Origin: UBA4207 sp964352405
GTDB taxonomy: Bacteria > Bdellovibrionota > Bacteriovoracia > Bacteriovoracales > Bacteriovoracaceae
Reading direction: 5' to 3'
Assembly: GCA_964352405.1 (NCBI GenBank)
Contig: CAYGRY010000013.1
Span: 1 to 46,309, forward strand
Length of the DNA: 46,309 nucleotides
Numbering within the stretch: position 1 is the first letter of the stretch; every line of letters starts with the position of its first letter. A program made the translations under genes and the position numbers. The notes under the pieces are model-generated. The model was not told where the DNA came from and did no database searches. It saw only the letters and a program-made list of their open reading frames with translations. Below, piece after piece: positions 40,851-46,309 of this stretch.

Positions 40851-43487
40851 ATGAAGTTAACTTTTTTTAGCATCATTCTTATATTGTTTTCCAAACTCTG
40901 TTTTGCTGAAAATACTTCATCACAAACACCATTTGATACTTCTCTACAAACTCTTTCTCTTTCCGTCAGTGATGTTGTCACAACAATAGATCCAGCTTTA
41001 GGTAATACACTTGAAGCTGATGTCATAGATCTTAGCAATGTTATTAATTCCAATTCTTGCCAGACACAAATTGGGGAGATTAACGAATCATCAGGAGTTG
41101 ATATACCCGCCTATAGCATTCCAGGTGCAACTTATAATCTTCAAATGGCCGCGCTCCTTCGAGATGCTCCTGAGCTTTCTGCTTTTGCAGATGAGATCTA
41201 CCCTTTCTTCAACCTCATGGCCGCCTACGCAAATGAGAATAACTTACAAAATCTTGAGTCTATTTCAAGTGTAGAGCTTGCTCAAAAATTAAGTGAATTC
41301 GCTTCTAAGAAATATAAATTACATATGCCGAAAGGTGTCTTATTGGTTGAAGTCATCAACCAAAGAATTATAAGAGATCCAACTAAACTGGCGCTCGCTT
41401 TTGGTGGTGTTAGTGCTTTAAGTTTAAATGAGAAAACTGAGATACTTCATCAAGTTATCAATAGAATGGATGAAGACCCGATTACTTCTTCGGCTGTCCC
41501 CCTAGATCGTACCAAGAGGATGGCTTCATACTTTAGTCAGGTTGGTTTATCTCAAGGCCTAATCATCAATGAGAACCACCGAGGTGTGAATCGTTACACC
41601 ATTATTGTTAAAGATACTACCAGTGGAAAATTCGTTAGAAACTCATATACGCCGACCCATCGAACATTGGGCGACAGACAAGAGTTTCTACAACTTAATG
41701 GCACTTCATTAAAACCAGAACTCGTTCCAGAAGATTATAGAGATGTCGTTTCCAGCCAACTCCTGTCGCAGAAAGATCCAGAAGTATGGTCTATTCCAAC
41801 AAATGACAGACGTCCAAGTCCAATCACTATTCAAACACCACAGGTCGTAACGAGTCCACGTGAACAAACCGGTTTAGTACCATTACAAATTCAAGGTCTA
41901 AATCAAGAAATAATACCGGATGAAGCCAGAGTTGATGGTGACGCTGGTATAACCTTTAGAACAGGCTCCTTACCTACAGCACAAACATTTACACCGGTAA
42001 ATGTTAATGTCATCGATACTGACATTAATGATGTTGAAATTCCCAACTATCTCAATCCAAATCAAAACAATCGCAGACAACAATCAAATATTTTAGGTCT
42101 AACTCAATCAAATAGTCCAAACGGAGAGATACTCGAAACATCTCTTTCAACAGTGACAGCGAATGAAGGCCTTGTGTTGAGAGCGGTTGGAAGTCGAAGT
42201 AACGGATCAAGCTCACATGGATTTAGTTCTCTTGTGGAGACAGGAAGAAATGGTCAGACAATTGAAGGCTCTGGCTTTTATCAAGACGGTCAAGACTTTG
42301 GTGTTTCTGGAAGATATCGCAATACCCTAGATGGACGTTTAATTGAAGGTAGAAGCTTCTTCACAATTGATACAAGTGATAATTCTGATCCTGAGAACCC
42401 TTCTCGAGGCATCAGTGTGACAGCAATAACAAACTATCGATCATTAGAAACCGAGTTGGATACAACAACAAGTCTCAACACTACAATTGCAACCAATATT
42501 CCGGTCGGACAAAATGATCTCGTTCGAACAATAGTAACTGTCGATGCAGATCAAGGAATTACCAATGCAGCAGGTCTCTACTCAACTCAAGTTAGTGACA
42601 CGACAAGATTAAGTGTTTCGGCGCAAACAAACGAAGCCGGTCAAAATGTCTCAGGCCGAGTAGCGAACACCAATACAGTCGTTGCCGTGACAAATGAAGT
42701 CACGACTCTAGGTCAAACGCAAAATACAGTAACTCTTGGCCAAAACTTAGATTCAGTTCTTCCTAATGATGTCCAAGGATTTGTTAGAGTTGAAAGAAGC
42801 GATGGTGACATAGAACAAAGAACAACTATCGGCTCCTCATTTAATATCGAGCCAGGGGTGATTTTATCTGACAGAGGTCAAATTGTCATTTCAACCAATG
42901 ATTCAACTAGAAATGCTCCAAATGGTGAACTGATCCAAGACCAATCATCTAGGTCATATACAGTAATGGATACAATTTCCACAGAAACAAATTTTGATCT
43001 TCGTTACGTTACTTCTAGAACGGGTACTCCTAATACAGAAGTTGATCGAAACGAATATGGAATGAGGCTAACTTATGGTGTTGATAGACAAGGTAATCCA
43101 ACTGCAACCAATGATGGTATTGTAGGCTCAGTCAATGCCACTTACGTCACTGAAGATACAGATAGTGATGATCCGATTTCAAATGGTCAAACAAGACAAC
43201 AGTATAGTGCTGGCGCCAATATTGGTTATACAGATAATAATCAAAATAATGGATCAAGTTTTAATATAACGGCTGGTCCAGATTATACTTACGAAGTGGT
43301 AAGAAACAGTGGAACATTGGTTTCAGAAAGAGAAGATCAAGGCTTTAGAATTTCAAGTGAATACTCGCGAGGCTTACAGCGCCGTCAAGCCAGTTGTAGC
43401 GCGAACAACAGAACTACAGCAAGTGCGACAGGTATATCAAGAGAGAGACCATGGGAATGCCGTGTTACTTTTTCTCAACGTTTTTAA
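40851..43487 (+). CDS. Large exported beta-rich protein, probable outer membrane barrel
   Basis: An 878-residue protein with a signal peptide (about MKLTFFSIILILFSKLCFA). Residues about 80-210 are helical (YNLQMAALLRDAPELSAFAD; FASKKYKLHMPKGVLLVEV). From residue 420 onward the sequence is very rich in Asn, Thr, Ser, Gly and Gln, with alternating short beta-strands (EGLVLRAVGSRSNGSSSHGF; VSGRYRNTLDGRLIEGRSFF), poor in Cys, and ends RVTFSQRF with a terminal Phe, the insertion signal of outer-membrane barrels. Two Cys close to the end and others are scattered. I do not recognise the family. It follows the gliding operon by 112 bases, perhaps under its own control. Overlaps the convergent anti-sigma gene by 23 bases. 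Confidence 0.65.
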   Translation: MKLTFFSIILILFSKLCFAENTSSQTPFDTSLQTLSLSVSDVVTTIDPALGNTLEADVIDLSNVINSNSCQTQIGEINESSGVDIPAYSIPGATYNLQMAALLRDAPELSAFADEIYPFFNLMAAYANENNLQNLESISSVELAQKLSEFASKKYKLHMPKGVLLVEVINQRIIRDPTKLALAFGGVSALSLNEKTEILHQVINRMDEDPITSSAVPLDRTKRMASYFSQVGLSQGLIINENHRGVNRYTIIVKDTTSGKFVRNSYTPTHRTLGDRQEFLQLNGTSLKPELVPEDYRDVVSSQLLSQKDPEVWSIPTNDRRPSPITIQTPQVVTSPREQTGLVPLQIQGLNQEIIPDEARVDGDAGITFRTGSLPTAQTFTPVNVNVIDTDINDVEIPNYLNPNQNNRRQQSNILGLTQSNSPNGEILETSLSTVTANEGLVLRAVGSRSNGSSSHGFSSLVETGRNGQTIEGSGFYQDGQDFGVSGRYRNTLDGRLIEGRSFFTIDTSDNSDPENPSRGISVTAITNYRSLETELDTTTSLNTTIATNIPVGQNDLVRTIVTVDADQGITNAAGLYSTQVSDTTRLSVSAQTNEAGQNVSGRVANTNTVVAVTNEVTTLGQTQNTVTLGQNLDSVLPNDVQGFVRVERSDGDIEQRTTIGSSFNIEPGVILSDRGQIVISTNDSTRNAPNGELIQDQSSRSYTVMDTISTETNFDLRYVTSRTGTPNTEVDRNEYGMRLTYGVDRQGNPTATNDGIVGSVNATYVTEDTDSDDPISNGQTRQQYSAGANIGYTDNNQNNGSSFNITAGPDYTYEVVRNSGTLVSEREDQGFRISSEYSRGLQRRQASCSANNRTTASATGISRERPWECRVTFSQRF

Positions 43488-43701
43488 TAAATTTCTGTAG
43501 TATTTTTTCCTCTAAAGCTTTCTCTTTAACTTCATCTTTAACATTTAACTTACGAACACCTTTTGACAACAAATCCATTTGATATGCATATGCACGACAG
43601 GTTTTACAAATAAGATAGTGAAACCATATGCTAGGCTTTTTAAGTAGCGGTATTTTTTGACCGGAGGCATTTATCTTTGCCGTATCCCTACAACTAAGCA
43701 T
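43465..43701 (-). CDS. Zinc-finger anti-sigma factor of the buf operon
   Basis: A 78-residue protein beginning MLSCRDTAKI, with the signature FHYLICKTCRAY: a His, three residues, then Cys-x2-Cys, with the N-terminal Cys4 as fourth ligand. This is the ZAS zinc-binding motif of soluble anti-sigma factors. There is no membrane helix. The C-terminal half is a Lys/Glu-rich helix (VKDEVKEKALEEKILQKF). The start lies in the end of the ECF sigma gene (eight-base overlap), so both proteins are made in matched amounts. It should bind and inhibit that sigma factor; metal- or redox-sensitive release is a reasonable inference from the Cys/His site. Confidence 0.78.
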   Translation of the reverse strand: MLSCRDTAKINASGQKIPLLKKPSIWFHYLICKTCRAYAYQMDLLSKGVRKLNVKDEVKEKALEEKILQKFIKNVEKK

Positions 43702-44269
43702 CTTCTTTCTCCAAGCATTCTCTTAAATTAGCTTTGGCACGAAATGAGAGAACTCCTAAATTATTAGCAGAAACTCCCATCACTTCACTCACCTCTTCTG
43801 TAGAAAGCTCTTGGACTTCTTTTAAAGTAAAAGCAGCTCTTTGTTGCATCGGCAATTTATCTAAACATGAGGAAAGAATAATCATATTCTGTGATCGCTC
43901 AACAAACACATCAGGAGCTTCTGGGGGCTTAACCCAGTGACCTGTGTCATCAAAGCGAGATTCAAATTCATTCCACTCATCATGAGAATGTTTTTTTTCA
44001 CTTCTTCTAAGTTCTCTGGCCTTGTTGTAAAGAATACCAAAAAGGAATGTCTTAATCTTTGATCGCCCTTCATAGCGATTAGCTACATCAAAAAATGTTA
44101 CCCAAGTATTTTGAACAAGATCATCTGCGATATCATCTTTAAAGCCCATGCCAAGACAAGCTCGTCTTAATATTTTAGTGTGTTCGAGAACAAGTTGACT
44201 CATAGTTTTACGGTCAAGCTCTCTTACACTTTGAATAAATATTTCACTTTCATAAGGTATTGAACTCAT
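43694..44269 (-). CDS. ECF-family RNA polymerase sigma factor of the buf operon
   Basis: A 191-residue sigma-70 family protein from the ATG at 44269, which has GGAG five bases upstream; a longer in-frame start at 44299 lacks one. Region 2 is DLVQNTWVTFFDVANRYEG and SKIKTFLFGILYNKARE; region 4 is LDKLPMQQRAAFTLKEVQELSTEEVSEVMGVSANNLGVLSFRAKANLREC, with no regions 1 or 3, which defines an ECF sigma. It lies behind bufC by 38 bases and overlaps the anti-sigma gene. The likely regulon includes the buf operon itself, as sigma/anti-sigma pairs are known to drive bufferin-type operons elsewhere. The signal is not known. Confidence 0.88.
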   Translation of the reverse strand: MSSIPYESEIFIQSVRELDRKTMSQLVLEHTKILRRACLGMGFKDDIADDLVQNTWVTFFDVANRYEGRSKIKTFLFGILYNKARELRRSEKKHSHDEWNEFESRFDDTGHWVKPPEAPDVFVERSQNMIILSSCLDKLPMQQRAAFTLKEVQELSTEEVSEVMGVSANNLGVLSFRAKANLRECLEKEDA

Positions 44270-44307
44270 GGAAACTCCGACAAATCTTATTGTATCCATA
44301 ATGCGCC

Positions 44308-45048
44308 CTAACTCTTTTTTCGTAAAGGGATCATCTGTGTGCGAAGCAGCGAAAATAACGAAGAAACATCCTCTGGGTTGCCTTCTAAACTGCTTTCAAT
44401 AGAGTCTCCGTTGCATATATTACAAAGAGTCCTATACTGATGATGAGTCAGTTTAAAGACACTTATTCTTTGATTAAGCTTAACTAACATACAAGAAGAA
44501 GGTTGATCCCAATCAAGCTCTTGATCACTCTCGCCTGATCTTGCTTCAAATATTTTATCAATACTCCAGAGCCATGAAAACAAACGGCATTGTTCTGGTA
44601 ATGAAAATGTAGAAGCTCCAAGATCCTTTGCCTCTATATCAATGAAAGGATCAAAGATCTGAGTTTCTGCTTGATGAAAAAATTTCCAAAAAATCTGCTC
44701 GAACTCAGCAAGCTGTGACAAGAATGGAAAGTCCTCACTTAACGGGTGAGTCTTTAAGTAGACGGGAAAATCTTTGGCATATGATCCAAGTTCTTTAACT
44801 GATGAGGGATGTGAATCGATATACTCTTTAGCCACACTAAAAAATTCTTCATCACCAAGTACATACCAAATACTTTCGTACAACTCTCCTATCGCTTCAC
44901 TTAGTCTTGCTTTATAATCTCCGCGATAAACCTGAATCGCTTGTGCCGCGCTCAACGTTCCCGCTGGCTTGATAAGAGATTGTAGCTCAATGTTTTGATC
45001 ATCTTGAATACTATTAAGAAATGTTTTTTGAAAGTCCGCTAACTTCAA
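44308..45048 (-). CDS. BufC/HvfC-type DUF2063 protein, RiPP maturation partner
   Basis: A 246-residue cytoplasmic protein of the DUF2063 (putative DNA-binding domain) family. The N-terminal segment AAQAIQVYRGDYKARLSEAIGELYESIWYVLGDEEFFSVAKEYIDSHP (about 34-82) is characteristic, followed by LGSYAKDFPVYL and LAEFEQIFWKFFHQAE. Despite the family name, DUF2063 proteins in these operons act with the DUF692 enzyme to process a small Cys-rich peptide. The start is TTG at 45048, overlapping the bufB stop (TTGA) with AGGA upstream. The C-terminal LTHHQYRTLCNICNG may contact the peptide. Assignment rests on family and operon together. Confidence 0.87.
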   Translation of the reverse strand: MKLADFQKTFLNSIQDDQNIELQSLIKPAGTLSAAQAIQVYRGDYKARLSEAIGELYESIWYVLGDEEFFSVAKEYIDSHPSSVKELGSYAKDFPVYLKTHPLSEDFPFLSQLAEFEQIFWKFFHQAETQIFDPFIDIEAKDLGASTFSLPEQCRLFSWLWSIDKIFEARSGESDQELDWDQPSSCMLVKLNQRISVFKLTHHQYRTLCNICNGDSIESSLEGNPEDVSSLFSLLRTQMIPLRKKS

Positions 45049-45896
45049 GCCTGATCCTTTAATATTTCTTTAACTTTTGAAACTTCTGCCAGTAATACAT
45101 CAAATTCAGGAATATCCTCATCCCATTCAATTAAAATAGCTTGATCACTTAATTTAGATTTTGATAGCTTTAATAATTCCCAAACTGGTTCTTGCACCTC
45201 TTTTGAGTGCGTATCAAAAAGATGAGTGCCAAAATCGGAATAACCGGCCAAATGAATTTGTTTAACATGCCCAAAATTAATTTTTGATAATGCCTTTTTT
45301 GCATCAAAGCCAATATTGACTGAGTTGACATAGAGATTATTCAAATCAAGTAAAATAGAACAACCTGCTTTTTGACAAAGCTCATTCATAAACTCAATTT
45401 CATCCATTTCATTTTTATTATAACTTAAGTAGGCGGATAGGTTTTCTAGTGTTAATGGTCGCTGCAAATAATCTTGCACATACTGTACACGCTCAATCAC
45501 GTGCTCTAATGCTTCATTGGTATATGGAAAAGGTAAAAGATTATGTAGGTTATGGGCATTTCCACCAGTCCAGCATAAATGATCACTTAATATTATCGGA
45601 TTAATTTCTTGAGCAAGATTTCTAAGCTGACTTAAATACTTTGTATCAAGTTCATCGCTACTTGCAATTGAGAGAGACACCCCATGCATGGCAACGGGAT
45701 GTGCTTTCCTAACATGATCGAGCATCCTTCTAGGTCTGCCCAATGTGTTCATAAAATTCTCTGAAATAACTTCAAAAAAGTCACAAACCTTTTCTTGTGT
45801 TGATTCAAGATAAGGAAAATGGGTGTGGCGCAAGCCAACACCCACTAAAATATTTTTGTCAGCTTGATTAAGCTTCAAACTTCCCGCCTTTAGCAT
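45045..45896 (-). CDS. BufB/HvfB-type DUF692 multinuclear nonheme iron oxidase (MNIO)
   Basis: A TIM-barrel oxidase that modifies cysteines of a companion peptide (MbnB-like family). The ordered motifs are GVGLRHTHFPYL, FFEVISENF, VAMHGVSLSI, LSDHLCWTGG, TLENLSAYL then EIEFMNELCQKAGCSILLDLNNLYVNS, IHLAGYSDFGTHLFDTHSKEV and LIEWDEDIP: these supply the His/Asp/Glu ligands of the iron site. About 283 residues. The start is uncertain: ATG at 45896 lacks a ribosome site, whereas TTG at 45878 has GGCGGGA upstream and reduces overlap with bufA from 29 to 11 bases. It overlaps bufC by four bases. Likely product: oxazolone or thiooxazole-type modifications in the BufA peptide that bind copper (known for bufferins). 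Confidence 0.9.
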   Translation of the reverse strand: MLKAGSLKLNQADKNILVGVGLRHTHFPYLESTQEKVCDFFEVISENFMNTLGRPRRMLDHVRKAHPVAMHGVSLSIASSDELDTKYLSQLRNLAQEINPIILSDHLCWTGGNAHNLHNLLPFPYTNEALEHVIERVQYVQDYLQRPLTLENLSAYLSYNKNEMDEIEFMNELCQKAGCSILLDLNNLYVNSVNIGFDAKKALSKINFGHVKQIHLAGYSDFGTHLFDTHSKEVQEPVWELLKLSKSKLSDQAILIEWDEDIPEFDVLLAEVSKVKEILKDQA

Positions 45897-46161
45897 CACA
45901 ATCTTTTTTCGAAAGTTTCTTAAAGCCCTTACCTTTGCAGCTATTATGGCCTTTGCAAGAACTCATGCTTTGGCATCCTTCTTTACCATCACAGCCATCC
46001 ATTTTAGTGGCGCAGTCTGAGTGACCTTTACAGGCATTAACGCCCATACATTTGCCAACCGTTGAATCGCTTACCGTTTGTGTTGCAGAACATGCCGAAA
46101 CAGCAAGTAAACCAGTCACAGCGGCAGAAAGAAGAAGAGCTTTTGAAGTTGAACGAGACAT
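45868..46161 (-). CDS. Bufferin-type (BufA2/HvfA-like) Cys-rich RiPP precursor
   Basis: A 97-residue peptide. A signal peptide (MSRSTSKALLLSAAVTGLLA) is followed by VSAC, which also fits a lipobox at Cys24, and then a Cys-rich mature part. Cys residues occur at 38, 44, 50, 57, 63, 69, 75 and 88, almost every sixth position, within motifs KCMGVNACKGHSDC and SSCKGHNSCKGKGF, ending KKDCDAKGGKFEA. The GVNACKGHxDC and KKDCxAKGGKFE wording is that of bufferin precursors, which carry modified Cys and chelate copper in the periplasm. Processing is by the downstream DUF692 and DUF2063 proteins. AGGAGG lies right before the ATG, inside a strong inverted repeat. Whether this copy is a lipoprotein is open. 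Confidence 0.88.
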   Translation of the reverse strand: MSRSTSKALLLSAAVTGLLAVSACSATQTVSDSTVGKCMGVNACKGHSDCATKMDGCDGKEGCQSMSSCKGHNSCKGKGFKKLSKKDCDAKGGKFEA

Positions 46162-46213
46162 AGTACCTCCTACTATTTGTTAATTCGATCTATAGTAAGT
46201 GCGAGGAGGTACT
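46162..46213 (-). promoter_or_regulatory. RNA hairpin burying the Shine-Dalgarno of the bufferin precursor gene
   Basis: A perfect 10-bp inverted repeat: AGGAGGTACT directly before the bufA ATG (46171-46162) and AGTACCTCCT 32 bases further upstream (46213-46204). A second stem inside, ATAGT/ACTAT (46196-46192 with 46176-46172), is separated by a seven-base one-sided bulge. In the transcript this would make a 10+5 bp hairpin whose stem contains the entire ribosome site, stopping translation until it opens. Candidate triggers are temperature, metal, an RNA or a helper protein. Confidence 0.7.
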
Positions 46214-46252
46214 CATATATTACAAAAAATAAAACTATTTTAAGCTACTGAA

Positions 46253-46258
46253 ATTATA
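46253..46258 (-). promoter_or_regulatory. TATAAT -10 box upstream of the buf operon
   Basis: A perfect TATAAT on the minus strand (46258-46253), preceded by CTG. A convincing -35 TTGACA is not present at 17 bases (CTTTAT is the nearest). Transcription would start about 46246, giving a leader of about 85 bases that contains the ribosome-site hairpin. A second, ECF-type promoter may also exist. Confidence 0.45.
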
Positions 46259-46286
46259 CAGTCGCTTGCGCCTGCATAAAGGTGTA

Positions 46287-46309
46287 ATGAAAAACGGCAT
46301 TGGGATCAT
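46287..46309 (+). CDS. Possible start of a plus-strand gene at the window edge
   Basis: An ATG at 46287 with AAGGTG upstream opens a frame beginning MKNGIGI that runs off the window. Seven codons are too few to judge; the ribosome spacing is short. It would be divergent from the buf operon and share its promoter region. Confidence 0.2.

Overview
The window reads as a chromosomal segment of a low-GC, Gram-negative bacterium of the Bdellovibrionota, most likely a Bacteriovorax-like lineage (inference). Supporting signs are the gliding-type envelope operon with a TolQ/TolR motor, AgmX/PglI-type C-terminal domain and TPR proteins, a DUF6178-like protein, outer-membrane barrels, lipoproteins, PlsB-type acyltransferase, and very dense gene packing. 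All five convergent gene pairs overlap at their 3' ends. I see no insertion sequence, prophage or CRISPR array.

Layout. (1) 1-5313, minus: translation and housekeeping genes: rpmI (cut by the window edge), infC with an AUU start and an intrinsic terminator or attenuator behind it, an unknown gene, folE, a PlsB-like acyltransferase, a CBS-less IMPDH/GMP reductase family enzyme and a small membrane protein. (2) 5427-11763, plus: heme synthesis by the C5 route, hemA - hemC/hemD fusion - hemL - histidine kinase - response regulator - hemE, tightly packed. The sensor pair sits inside the tetrapyrrole operon. (3) 11760-14234, minus: a second sensor pair and fabI; then deoC on plus. (4) 14937-16969, minus: four packed genes that look like an exported nuclease toxin with an upstream exported partner, a cytoplasmic candidate immunity protein and another exported protein. 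(5) 17029-23234, minus: a tRNA gene (best anticodon CCA, Trp) directly behind a copper efflux operon cusC-cusB-cusA-DUF3347. (6) 23312-29238: an orphan CpaF-type ATPase with an unknown partner, two small unknown genes, a DUF6178-like protein, a CTP-dependent lipid kinase-like protein, an esterase and a small CxxC protein.

(7) 29439-40738, plus: a strong promoter and a ~200-nt leader precede a ten-gene operon: vWA lipoprotein, outer-membrane barrel, periplasmic TPR protein, small exported protein, TolQ/ExbB, two TolR/ExbD, a ~1000-residue TPR protein, a TPR lipoprotein and an FHA/TM/AgmX-domain protein. The order matches the logic of myxobacterial Agl/Glt gliding machinery: proton-driven motor, periplasmic relay, outer-membrane barrel and a CglB-like surface adhesin. 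(8) 40851-43487: a large exported barrel-like protein. (9) 43465-46161, minus: a bufferin-type RiPP operon: Cys-rich precursor, DUF692/MNIO enzyme, DUF2063 partner, ECF sigma factor and zinc-finger anti-sigma. A 10-bp perfect inverted repeat would bury the Shine-Dalgarno of the precursor gene.

Together with cusCBA, the buf operon points to copper stress handling. The most novel-looking items are the ribosome-site hairpin of the buf operon, the exported nuclease/immunity cluster, the sensor pair inside the heme operon, and the compact gliding operon with a candidate adhesin and long leader.
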